DNA of 64,000 nucleotides from JAGLOK01 sp963676355 (lineage in GTDB: Bacteria; Bacillota; Clostridia; Christensenellales; UMGS416), in NCBI GenBank assembly GCA_963676355.1, contig OY781093.1:1054001-1118000 (forward strand). Direction: 5' to 3'. Positions within the stretch are counted from its first letter, which is position 1. Each line of letters begins with the position of its first letter. The notes below the pieces were generated by a model. That model did not search any database and was not told the DNA's origin. It saw only the letters and a list, made by a program, of their open reading frames with translations. Of this stretch, positions 53,068 through 62,276 are shown piece after piece. Both the position numbers and the translations under genes were made by a program.

Positions 53068-56000
53068 ATGATGACAAAGAAAAAGTTGATGAGTCTATTA
53101 CTTGTCCTTACTCTAGTACTGTCGATTACACTCTCTGGTTGTGGGGGCAAAGATGAACCTACCACCGAGCCAACAAGTACTGAGACGGCAGTTAATGGAG
53201 CTGAAGACAATCAGAACAATACGGAAAACGAAGTTAGTCCGGGAGTTACAGAAACTCTGTTTACGGGCAGTGGAACCAATGGGAATTACCAGTATGCAGG
53301 TAATTTCTACGTAGAATATTCTACATTGGAAGAAGCTCAAACAGCAGGTAATGCACTGGCGGTTCAATTGGCGGCAGAAGGAATTACACTGTTGAAAAAT
53401 GAGAATAAAGCGCTTCCTCTTTCAAAAGAAGAAAACGCTGTTACATTGCTTGGAATTCGTACCGGCAGAATGATACGCAGTGGTTTCGGATCCGGATCAG
53501 GCGGAGGCAGCCCTATTTCAAACCATTTGGGTGATGCATTGACGGCAGCTGGGTATAAAGTTAATCCTAAGACTGTTGAGCTTTACTTGAAAGAAGTATC
53601 TCAGATGGTGGAAGACCGCGTTTATGAGCTTCCTGTTGAAGTTTACGGACCTTCTATTACAGGTACATATGCTTCATATAATGATGCAGCTATTATCACT
53701 TTATCAAGAACTGGTGCTGAAAACTATGATAACGCAACAAACAGCGTACCTGGTCATGCAAGTGAAGACGAACATTATTTGCAGCTGGATGTAAACGAAA
53801 CGGCGTTAATCAAACACGCTAAAGAAAACTTTTCTAAAGTTATAGTATTAATTAACTCTTCAAATATTATGCAGATACCTGAACTTGCGGAAGCTAAAAC
53901 TTCTGATAATCTTGGTGTTGATGCAATTTTATGGGTTGGTGGTGTTGGCCAGGCTGGTACTACTGCAATTGCACATATATTGAATGGAGATGTTACTCCA
54001 AGTGGTCACACTGTTGATCTTTGGGAAAAGGATTTCACAAAAAGCCCTACATTCACAAACTTTGGCCCAAACACGCAAAACAAAGATGCTGATGGCAATA
54101 GAATGGATACTCTTTATTATGACTCAGAAGGGAATCCAACTAAGTTTGCAAATTTGGAATATCGTGAAGGAATTTATTTGGGATACAGGTATTATGAAAC
54201 ATTATACGCTGATGCTACTGAGGGAGAAAAAGATGCTGCATATTCAAATGTTTTGTATCCTTTTGGGTATGGTCTATCCTACACTTCCTTTGAGTGGAGC
54301 CTGAAAAATGTAGAAGAAAACGCGAGTATTTCTGCTGCGAATGAAACTATTACTGTTCAGGTTAATGTAAAAAACACAGGCGACACTGCGGGTAAAGATG
54401 TTGTGCAAGTCTACTTCAATCCTCCTTATAATAGCGGTGGAATTGAAAAAGCTGCAGCCAACCTAGTTGGGTTTGCAAAGACAAAGCTCTTACAGCCAGG
54501 AGAAAGCGATACTGTTACAGTTACTTTCTATGCACAGGACATGGCTTCATTCGACTGGAATGATGCGAATGGAAACGGCTTTTCTGGCTACGAACTTGAA
54601 AAAGGCGATTATATCATTAGTGCAAACCGTAACTCACACGAGGCAGTTTTAAGCGTTACTCGTACAATAGCAGAAGATATCCAATGTAAGACTGACCTTG
54701 TGACAGGCGAAGAAATTAAACCGGTATATACAGGTTCATTCTCTTCAGTTAATGATAGCCTTCTAAATGGCATGATTAGCCGTGCAGATGGTCTGAAACA
54801 GCCTGAACCAGCAACAATTGCCGATCGCACACTAGATGATGCTACTTTGGCTGACTATGAATCACAGGCTGAGTATTACAGTTATCAGGACGAAGAAACT
54901 GATCCTTGGTACGTAGCGTCCTTACCTGACTCATGGGATCAGTCAACAGATGCAGATTCTAAGTTGGCTATGAGCTTGAACGATATTGCAGGAGTTCCTT
55001 ATATAGAACCTGTAATTAACGAAAATAATGAAGTTGTTTTATCAGATGATGCAGATTCTCAGAAATGGGAAGAGTATATGAATCAATTTACTTGGGAAGA
55101 GCTCTGTTCTCTCGCTGCAAATCCTAACAATATTGTAGAGCGCTATGGCCCGCTTGGATATTCTACGAACAGGTGGACGGGTGTTTCTGGTCCTTCCTTT
55201 AAGTATGGTGATCCAGATGGTCCTATCAATGCAGGTGGTGTTCAATTCCCATCAAATCCCATTGTTGCAGCTACTTATAATAAAGAGATGGCAAATGAGT
55301 TGGGACGCGTTGTAGGAAATCTACTTCTACTTAATGGTTCGCGAGGCTGGCGTGGTGCTGGGGCTAACATGCATCGCAGTCCGTTTTCTGGACGTAACTT
55401 TGAGTATTATTCTGAAGATGGTGTATTAGCTGGAACTATTGGTGCGGAGGTTGCTAAAGCAGTAACTGACAAGGGAATAATTGCTCACTTTAAACATTTC
55501 TTCGGCAATGATCAAGAAACTTATCGTGCTGACTATGGTGGCGTATTTACATGGGCTACCGAACAGGCTTTGCGAGAAGGTTCAGCAAAATCCTTCGAGT
55601 ATATTGTCAAGTACGGCGGAACAATAGGTCTTATGACATCGTTCAACAGAATCGGTAAATGGTCACAAACTACGAACTATGCGACTCATGAGTTGTTGTT
55701 GAACCAAGAGTGGGGATTCCAAGGCTCAACAGAGTCTGACGCTTGGGCAAAACAATTTATTCCAGCCAACTTAATGGTTCGTGGCGGCGATGATGAACTG
55801 CTGACTTCTGACTCCAGTTTCCCGGCATGTGCGCTTGAAAGAGGCGTTTGGGACGCGGAGGAAAAATGTGTACGTGTTGCAGCTAGTGCGCAAGAGTATC
55901 AGGGATATAACGCAGGCGTAGGAACTGAATTGTCACCTACTCATTACTTCGCAGTACGCAAATGCGCACAAAGACTTTTACAGACAATGGCGAACTCCTC

Positions 56001-56808
56001 AGTTAACAACAATGGGTTCACTATGCAGGGTGAAGGAGAAATTATAACAGTTGACCTGAAAAAAGGTATTTTCAATACATTTGCATTAAGCATTCCTGGA
56101 AAGACAAATGATGTTGTGTTCAGTTTTGATGAAGATGCTGTATGGCCAGATGGATTAACTTATGATCCAGAAACAGGAGTACTTTCTGGTGTGCCTACCG
56201 GGTTGACATTGGATGATGTTGCAGCAACATTCACTGCTGATACTTGGGTTAAAAACATGAAAGCGACATTTAAATTTGATATCCAGAGCGATATTACCAT
56301 GGACGGCGAAGCAATGTATGATGGTCAGGTAGTTGAACTTAAAGCAGGCGAAGCATTCGATGCCGTAGTAAAAGCAGACTCTTTGACATATGGCAGCCAG
56401 CTGGCGATTCTTGATGGATCTAACAGAAGAATCATGAATGCATACTTTGGAATGGATGGTGTGTGGTACAACAGAGACGAAGATAAATCTGCAGCTGATA
56501 TCGTCACATTGGGAGATAGCCCTTACAATGAAGAAGTCAGCAAAATATACCACGTTGTAGTTGAAGGATTGCCTGAAGGCATGACCGTTGAAGACATCAA
56601 CACCATGGAAGAAGGATGGGCTGGAAGAGGTTCATATGAAGTCAACACCGCAGCTAAAATCACAGGAAAACCAGTGGCTGCTGGAACTTATGAGGTAACA
56701 GTGAAAATCTTAGTTCCTCACGTATCAAAAGGTACTAATCCTTGGATGCGCGCAAGTGGTACAACTATGACTGAATACTCTCAGACCATTACTTTTATAG
56801 TTCAATAA
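53068..56808 (+). CDS. GH3 glycosidase lipoprotein, circularly permuted
   Basis: The 1246-residue protein starts with a lipoprotein signal (LSITLSGCGG). The domain order is reversed from classical GH3: the GH3 C domain comes first (about 85-330, AAEGITLLKNENKALPL), then a fibronectin-III-like domain (about 400-540), then the catalytic N domain (about 680-960) with GANMHRSPFSGRNFEYYSEDG, HFKHFFGNDQE and nucleophile D891 in STESDAWAK. A putative Ig domain (WPDGLTYDPETGVLSGVPT) and further beta domains end it. It should cleave beta-glycosides at the cell surface. AAGGAG precedes the ATG. Confidence 0.9.
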   Translation: MMTKKKLMSLLLVLTLVLSITLSGCGGKDEPTTEPTSTETAVNGAEDNQNNTENEVSPGVTETLFTGSGTNGNYQYAGNFYVEYSTLEEAQTAGNALAVQLAAEGITLLKNENKALPLSKEENAVTLLGIRTGRMIRSGFGSGSGGGSPISNHLGDALTAAGYKVNPKTVELYLKEVSQMVEDRVYELPVEVYGPSITGTYASYNDAAIITLSRTGAENYDNATNSVPGHASEDEHYLQLDVNETALIKHAKENFSKVIVLINSSNIMQIPELAEAKTSDNLGVDAILWVGGVGQAGTTAIAHILNGDVTPSGHTVDLWEKDFTKSPTFTNFGPNTQNKDADGNRMDTLYYDSEGNPTKFANLEYREGIYLGYRYYETLYADATEGEKDAAYSNVLYPFGYGLSYTSFEWSLKNVEENASISAANETITVQVNVKNTGDTAGKDVVQVYFNPPYNSGGIEKAAANLVGFAKTKLLQPGESDTVTVTFYAQDMASFDWNDANGNGFSGYELEKGDYIISANRNSHEAVLSVTRTIAEDIQCKTDLVTGEEIKPVYTGSFSSVNDSLLNGMISRADGLKQPEPATIADRTLDDATLADYESQAEYYSYQDEETDPWYVASLPDSWDQSTDADSKLAMSLNDIAGVPYIEPVINENNEVVLSDDADSQKWEEYMNQFTWEELCSLAANPNNIVERYGPLGYSTNRWTGVSGPSFKYGDPDGPINAGGVQFPSNPIVAATYNKEMANELGRVVGNLLLLNGSRGWRGAGANMHRSPFSGRNFEYYSEDGVLAGTIGAEVAKAVTDKGIIAHFKHFFGNDQETYRADYGGVFTWATEQALREGSAKSFEYIVKYGGTIGLMTSFNRIGKWSQTTNYATHELLLNQEWGFQGSTESDAWAKQFIPANLMVRGGDDELLTSDSSFPACALERGVWDAEEKCVRVAASAQEYQGYNAGVGTELSPTHYFAVRKCAQRLLQTMANSSVNNNGFTMQGEGEIITVDLKKGIFNTFALSIPGKTNDVVFSFDEDAVWPDGLTYDPETGVLSGVPTGLTLDDVAATFTADTWVKNMKATFKFDIQSDITMDGEAMYDGQVVELKAGEAFDAVVKADSLTYGSQLAILDGSNRRIMNAYFGMDGVWYNRDEDKSAADIVTLGDSPYNEEVSKIYHVVVEGLPEGMTVEDINTMEEGWAGRGSYEVNTAAKITGKPVAAGTYEVTVKILVPHVSKGTNPWMRASGTTMTEYSQTITFIVQ

Positions 56809-56847
56809 GACACCTTAGGTTTATTGACACTATATTTGACAAATAGC

Positions 56848-56893
56848 AGAGGACTGCCTTGTTGAGATCCTTCAAGGCAGATTCTCTTTTTTT
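56848..56893 (+). terminator. hairpin terminator between the two surface genes
   Basis: An extended stem centred on CTGCCTTG/CAAGGCAG, with further AGAG/CTCT pairing, is followed by T7. It overlaps the leader of the next gene, so it could attenuate rather than stop transcription. Confidence 0.72.
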
Positions 56894-56908
56894 AGGAGAG
56901 TTACAAAA

Positions 56909-58279
56909 ATGAAAAAAAAGCTAATGAGAATACTTTTAATTTCTATGTTTATCTGTGTGTGGTTTGCCGCATGTGGAAAACCTGTTTCTGAAGAAAGCAA
57001 CAGCGGAAAAGAAGTATCAGAACTAATAATTGCAAAAGAACCAGTGAAAACTGAATATGCAGTTGGAGAGGAATTTTCTGCTGAGGGTGGAGAAATTACT
57101 GTTAATTATACAGATGAAACATCTGAAACATTATCTATGACAGATAGTAAGGTTACTGTATCTGAGGTCAACACGACTATTACAGATGAGTCTCAGGCTT
57201 CGGCCAAGAAGACAGTTACTGTACGTTTTGGTGGAAAAAGCGCAAGATTTGACATCACAGTTTCGTATGATATTTGTACAATTACTCTTGATTATGGACA
57301 GGTTGATAAAGTAGAAACAATTGAAGTAAGAAAAGACAGCAAGGTATCTTCACCGGAAACCCCCGATGACGATGAACTTGTTTTTGAAAATTGGTATTCA
57401 GATGCGGATCTTACAGTTTTGTACGATTTTAATTCACCCGTAACCGAGGATTTCACATTGTATGCGAAGTGGTTGGAAGATACCAAATATTATGAAGTGA
57501 AGTTTTTTGACAATTATGCTGGTGCTGTAGAAAGTGTACCTCAAAAGGTAAAAGAAAACGAACAAGCAGTTAAACCTACTACAGATCCCGAACGCAAAGG
57601 ATATGAATTTGTTGGTTGGTATGCAGACGAAGCATGTACAATAGATTTCGATTTTTCAAAACAGATAATGGAAGACACTACGGTCTATGCTCAGTGGAAT
57701 AAAACTATTAGCGGAAGAAACTTGTATGTGTTTGAGGCAGAGGATGTTAATCTTAATGGTAAATCAGGACCAGGTTTATCAGGTACTGCAGGTGGACCGG
57801 GAATGATCCAGCTGGTTGATAACTTGAAAGCAAGCAATGACAGATTTGTTGGATACCAATACGAAATGGGATGTAGTCTGGAGTTTCAGTTTAACAGCGA
57901 TATCACAATTGACGATGCAACAATTATAATCAGTCTTTCTGCAGAGATGAGAGACTTCGATCTTGATCCTCAATCATATAAAATGGCTCTTAACGGTATA
58001 GATATTGATTACAAAACCATTTCATTTAAAAATGTTCCAACAGGTGCATCTGATGATGTTGGGAGTGTTAACGCTTTGCCGTTTAAAGATTATGTTGTAA
58101 TAACCAATGCTTCTTTAAATGAAGGGATGAATGTATTCAGCGTTACTACTACCAATGATGAAGCAATGAGCGGCACAACCATATTGGCTAAAGCACCGTT
58201 GGTTGATTGCATTAAGATTGAGACAGAAGCTGTTCTGGACTGGGCAGCACAACTTGGTTTACCGAAAAAGAACTACTGA
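56909..58279 (+). CDS. surface lipoprotein with InlB-type repeats and a carbohydrate-binding domain
   Basis: The 456-residue protein has a lipobox (WFAACG), a bacterial Ig-like domain (about 30-120) and two Listeria-Bacteroides (Flg_new/InlB B) repeats ending FENWYSDADLTVLYDF...YAKW and FVGWYADEACTIDFDF...YAQW (about 125-265). It ends in a beta-sandwich beginning YVFEAEDVNLNGKSG (about 270-440), resembling CBM6/35 modules. It has no catalytic domain. Lying between two surface GH3 genes, it is likely to capture glycans for them. Confidence 0.82.
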   Translation: MKKKLMRILLISMFICVWFAACGKPVSEESNSGKEVSELIIAKEPVKTEYAVGEEFSAEGGEITVNYTDETSETLSMTDSKVTVSEVNTTITDESQASAKKTVTVRFGGKSARFDITVSYDICTITLDYGQVDKVETIEVRKDSKVSSPETPDDDELVFENWYSDADLTVLYDFNSPVTEDFTLYAKWLEDTKYYEVKFFDNYAGAVESVPQKVKENEQAVKPTTDPERKGYEFVGWYADEACTIDFDFSKQIMEDTTVYAQWNKTISGRNLYVFEAEDVNLNGKSGPGLSGTAGGPGMIQLVDNLKASNDRFVGYQYEMGCSLEFQFNSDITIDDATIIISLSAEMRDFDLDPQSYKMALNGIDIDYKTISFKNVPTGASDDVGSVNALPFKDYVVITNASLNEGMNVFSVTTTNDEAMSGTTILAKAPLVDCIKIETEAVLDWAAQLGLPKKNY

Positions 58280-58296
58280 TAGGTGGTGTCCATCAT

Positions 58297-61254
58297 ATGA
58301 GAAAAACAAATAAAAGACCAGCAAGAAAATGGATTATTACAACTTCGATTTTACTAGTGTTTTGTATTGCTATAACTATATTAACAACATCGGTTAAAGA
58401 CTTTTATGAACTGCTAAATACTGTTATGCCCGGCGGGGGAATAAGAGCTCTTTATGCTGATGGCGTAGAGGCAATCTACACATCTGAATATACTGACAAA
58501 GCATCAGTATATGATGCTGCGCGGAAAACAAATCGGAAAATATGCGAGGAGGGTATGGTTCTGCTGAAAAATCAAAATGATGCCCTTCCTCTTGATGCTT
58601 CTGATGTTATAAAGGTTAGTGTTTTCGGCAAGAACAGTGTAAGTTTGTCATATGGAGGCAGTGGCAGTGGCGGAGCGGATACTTCGAATGTGGTGGATCT
58701 ATATATGGCGCTGAATGATGCCGGATTTAGCTGCAATCCAGTTTTGAAAGATTTCTATGAAGATACCGGAGCCTCCGGACCTAAACGAAAGGGCAACAGC
58801 AAGGACTTGGACAGTGGTGATACTGTAATTTTGTCTACTGCCGAGACGCCTCAGTTAATGTACACAGAGGATGTTAAGTCAAGTTATTCAGAGTATAAAG
58901 ATGCTGCGATTATTGTGATTTCTCGTATCGGCGGCGAAGGTTTCGATATTCCGAGAAGCATGGCGGGTTCAACTGGATATCGAAATGAAGACGATCATTT
59001 TCTTCAGCTTGATCAAAACGAAGAAGATCTTATTGCTTCGGTTTGTGACGCTGGCTTTGAGAAAGTCATTTTAGTAGTTAACAGCGGCCAGGCAATGGAA
59101 TTGGGCTTTCTTGAGAACACTTCAGGATACGCGCAGCTGAAGAACTATAAAATCGATCCGAATAAAATCGATGCAGCTATTTGGATGGGGTTCCCAGGAG
59201 AGACGGGCACTTATGCTCTGTCTGGAATCTTAAATGGCAGTGTAAATCCTTCAGGCAGACTTGCAGATACATATGCAGTGGATTTCAAGCAAGATCCTAC
59301 ATGGCATAACTTTGGAGATAACCGTATTATTGCCAAAAAAGATATAACTGGTGGTGATCAGTATGTGTTTGATGTTCCTGAAGATGAACAGCCAGCCGTT
59401 CCTTATTATTTCGTAGATTACGAAGAAGGAATTTATATTGGTTATAAGTACTATGAAACACGCGGCATGGAAGATCCTGAATGGTATGATAGTAACGTTG
59501 TATATCCCTTTGGCTACGGTTTAAGCTATACCACTTTTTCGTGGGAACTCGTGGATGCAAAAATAGACGGAACAGCCATAGAACAGGATGAAAAATATAC
59601 GATACAGGTGAAAGTGACTAATACTGGAAGTGTGGCGGGAAAAGAGGTCGTTGAGCTATATGGGCATGCACCTTATACGATTGGAGGTATCGAAAAACCT
59701 GAGATTTCTCTTATGGATTTCGCTAAAACTTCTTTGCTTGAACCAGGACAATCGGAAATAGTTTCAATGACGTTTGATCCATATTATTTGGCATCCTATG
59801 ATTATAAAGATGCAAACGGCAATGGTAACATTGGGTATGAATTGGAGAGTGGTGATTATTCACTTTATATCATGCACAATGCTCACGAAAAGGAGTTTGA
59901 TATTTCTTTTTCAGTGACAAATGATATGCTATATACAAAAGATACGGTTTCGGGTGAGTATGATGTAGTAAACCGCTTCACGGATAACGAAGATCCAAGA
60001 TTTGATGCAGATACATCGTTGGAAACGATTCTTTCTAGAAGCGATTGGGACAAAACCTTCCCAGTGTCGCCAACCGAAGAGGAGCGAAATGCAGATGCAG
60101 AGCTATTGGATTGGCTAAAAGATAAGTCGCATAACAATCCCGAAGATTTAAGCTCCATAGAAATGCCTTATTCAGAAGAAAGCAATGGACTTGTCTTACG
60201 TGACTTGTTGTATGATGAAAATGGTAAAATGCAGGCAGATTATGATGATGAAAGATGGGAATTGTTGATAGATCAAGCAGCAGTATCCGACTTGATTAGA
60301 GTATATAACTACGCGGCCTATCATATTGAGGAAGTTGACTCTATTGGTTTGCCACGCATCAATTGTTCGGATGGACCTGTAGGTTGGTCATGTTTCATGG
60401 ATCAAACTCGATTTTACGACACGTGCTCCTATTGCTGTCAAACACTTGTTGCAACAACATGGAATACAGAGCTTGCAAAAGAATTTGGTGAAATGGTTGG
60501 AGATGAAGGTATCGTTGGCAATGAAAGAGGAGACAAGTCCCCTTATACAGGATGGTATGCACCCGGAGTCAATATACACAGGAGTCCTTTTGGTGGCAGA
60601 AACTTTGAGTATTATTCAGAAGATGGAATTTTGTCAGGTAAGATAGCTGCTGCTCAGATTCAGGGATGTAATTCAAAGGGATTGGTTACTTTTGTCAAAC
60701 ACTTTGCTGTAAATGAACAAGAAACGCATCGTTCTATCAGTGGAGACAGCTCTTGGCTGACTGAACAATCTATGCGTGAAATCTACTTAAGACCTTTTGA
60801 AATAGCGGTTAAAGAAGGTGAAACAAAAGCCATGATGTCTTCATTTAACAGGATTGGTACACGCTGGACTGGTGGAGATTATAGGCTGATAACGGAAATA
60901 CTTCGGAATGAGTGGGGATTTAAAGGTACTGTATTATGTGACTTCAATACGATTCCTGCGTACATGAATTCCAGACAGATGGCATATGCCGGAGGTTCGT
61001 TAAACCTAGCAACATTGCCTGAAAGCTGGTGTGATGAGTCTTATGCTGCTGATGTTCATATTCTTAGGCAGAACATTAAGGACACACTCTATGCATTTGT
61101 CAGCTCAAATGCAATGAATGGTGAGGTAATTGGATATGGTATGCCATTATGGGTGATGTGTCTGATTGGCTTTGATGTATTTTCTGTATTGATTCTTGCA
61201 ATATGGGGTTTTCGTGTATTTAGAGAACAGCGATTAAATAGAACTTTAAAGTAA
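58297..61254 (+). CDS. membrane-anchored GH3 glycosidase, circularly permuted
   Basis: The 985-residue protein has transmembrane helices at both ends (about 12-32 and 948-970), with the whole enzyme outside. As in the lipoprotein, the GH3 C domain comes first (about 70-330, EGMVLLKNQNDALPL), then a fibronectin-III-like domain, then the catalytic domain (about 660-930) with NCSDGPVGW, GVNIHRSPFGGRNFEYYSEDG, FVKHFAVNEQE and D882 in VLCDFNT. The start is 17 bases after the previous stop, so the two are co-transcribed. Confidence 0.9.
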   Translation: MRKTNKRPARKWIITTSILLVFCIAITILTTSVKDFYELLNTVMPGGGIRALYADGVEAIYTSEYTDKASVYDAARKTNRKICEEGMVLLKNQNDALPLDASDVIKVSVFGKNSVSLSYGGSGSGGADTSNVVDLYMALNDAGFSCNPVLKDFYEDTGASGPKRKGNSKDLDSGDTVILSTAETPQLMYTEDVKSSYSEYKDAAIIVISRIGGEGFDIPRSMAGSTGYRNEDDHFLQLDQNEEDLIASVCDAGFEKVILVVNSGQAMELGFLENTSGYAQLKNYKIDPNKIDAAIWMGFPGETGTYALSGILNGSVNPSGRLADTYAVDFKQDPTWHNFGDNRIIAKKDITGGDQYVFDVPEDEQPAVPYYFVDYEEGIYIGYKYYETRGMEDPEWYDSNVVYPFGYGLSYTTFSWELVDAKIDGTAIEQDEKYTIQVKVTNTGSVAGKEVVELYGHAPYTIGGIEKPEISLMDFAKTSLLEPGQSEIVSMTFDPYYLASYDYKDANGNGNIGYELESGDYSLYIMHNAHEKEFDISFSVTNDMLYTKDTVSGEYDVVNRFTDNEDPRFDADTSLETILSRSDWDKTFPVSPTEEERNADAELLDWLKDKSHNNPEDLSSIEMPYSEESNGLVLRDLLYDENGKMQADYDDERWELLIDQAAVSDLIRVYNYAAYHIEEVDSIGLPRINCSDGPVGWSCFMDQTRFYDTCSYCCQTLVATTWNTELAKEFGEMVGDEGIVGNERGDKSPYTGWYAPGVNIHRSPFGGRNFEYYSEDGILSGKIAAAQIQGCNSKGLVTFVKHFAVNEQETHRSISGDSSWLTEQSMREIYLRPFEIAVKEGETKAMMSSFNRIGTRWTGGDYRLITEILRNEWGFKGTVLCDFNTIPAYMNSRQMAYAGGSLNLATLPESWCDESYAADVHILRQNIKDTLYAFVSSNAMNGEVIGYGMPLWVMCLIGFDVFSVLILAIWGFRVFREQRLNRTLK

Positions 61255-61656
61255 TAATTTACGTGTTAAGAAGCGGATTAATTGGCTGACGTGATTAATA
61301 TGGGTATAGTATCCACTTTAAAACGTCAGTCATTCTTATTGGTGAATATAGCGAAAGATATAAAGTGCAATTACGGCCTTACAAGGACTAATAAGAAAAG
61401 CTGTATATATAATCAATATGTAATCAAATAATAGTATATAGAAATATGAATATATCAAGTAATTTTAGATATGTTCAGGTATAAAATAACTAATAATACC
61501 GCTATAAATGAAATGGTTTAGTAAATTGATATAACGTATGGAAGAATACTGAAGACGTTAGGATTTAACTTGGTTAGATTATCTATGTAATTGTAGTCTA
61601 TAGAAATAGTAGTTGTTTCATATTTAGTAAGTAGTTTGGATGCAGTACAATACGCA
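61255..61656. other. right end of the mobile element, no gene
   Basis: These 402 bases carry no credible coding frame. A 7-bp inverted pair CTGACGT (61286-61292) and ACGTCAG (61323-61329) is present and resembles the TGACG motif of the left arm. The terminal 57 bases would become the 3' end of the recombinase gene if the element closes into a circle. Confidence 0.5.
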
Positions 61657-61670
61657 CCTTCGGCACCAAT
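61657..61670 (+). repeat. attR direct repeat
   Basis: The sequence is identical to the last 14 bases of tRNA-Leu at 35754-35767. No other part of a tRNA precedes it, so it is a fragment that marks the right border of the element. Confidence 0.88.
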
Positions 61671-61674
61671 AGAA

Positions 61675-61704
61675 AAGCTCAACCGTATAGGTTGAGCTTT
61701 TTGC
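61675..61704 (+). terminator. displaced terminator of tRNA-Leu
   Basis: A 12-bp stem AAAAGCTCAACC/GGTTGAGCTTTT with loop GTATA begins 4 bases after attR. Without the element it would stand 8 bases after the tRNA CCA end, exactly where a tRNA terminator belongs. Confidence 0.8.
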
Positions 61705-62043
61705 TTGTGCGTGGGGCTTGAACGAAGTCAAATGTTTTGCAAAGCAAAACATGAAGGTGAGCGGAAATGCTTAGATAATATTGAAGTCAATATAACATAC
61801 ATAGAACCATGCAGCCCTTGGGAGAACAGTTATGTTGAATCTTTCAATGGTAAAATGCGTGATGAATTGCTAAACTGTGAAATATTTGATAATATGTTTG
61901 AAGTTAGAATTCTTATTGAAAGATGGAGAAAAGAGTACAATACAGTAAGGCCGTACAGTTTACTTAGTTACAAACCGTTTGCACCAATAACTAGGTATAT
62001 AAATCCGGACAAATGCTCCGAAAAATCACTTTCAAGTCGATAG
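61705..62043 (+). pseudogene. IS3-family transposase remnant (C-terminal part)
   Basis: The frame encodes the end of an IS3 integrase: YIEPCSPWENSYVESFNGKMRDELLN, with the catalytic glutamate, and EYNTVRPYSLLSYKPFAP. The first two catalytic aspartates and OrfA are missing, and the first 25 or so residues do not look like transposase. It is a different IS from the one at 41256 and lies in host DNA just outside attR. Confidence 0.8.
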
Positions 62044-62276
62044 TATTTCTCGGGGCAGGTTAGCAAGTCTCAGATATAGGTAATTAAATACAAATTGGTT
62101 CTTGTCAATTGAAGACGCAAGAGATAAACTAAAAACAGACAGAATAAGAATAAAAATAAAAATAACAGAGTCGCGGATAGTACCGAATCTGTAATTTGTA
62201 GGGATATATTGATGTGAAATAAAGTCATGTATTAATAGTATAATAGAATTTCGGACTTTTGCTTGGAGGGAATAAG

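Larger units (their letters stand above)
35754..61670. mobile_element. 25.9-kb integrated mobilizable element in tRNA-Leu
   Basis: The interval is bounded by 14-bp direct repeats of the tRNA 3' end. It contains, in order, a large serine recombinase, relaxase, relaxase accessory protein, RepA-like ATPase with iteron-like repeats, an IS3 insertion, and a cargo of two LytTR/GHKL regulator pairs with GH3 and glycan genes. Beyond the right repeat a tRNA-type terminator resumes the host sequence. No conjugation (type IV secretion) genes are present, so it would be mobilised by a helper: an integrative mobilizable element. Boundaries are seen in the sequence; mobility is inferred. Confidence 0.88.
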
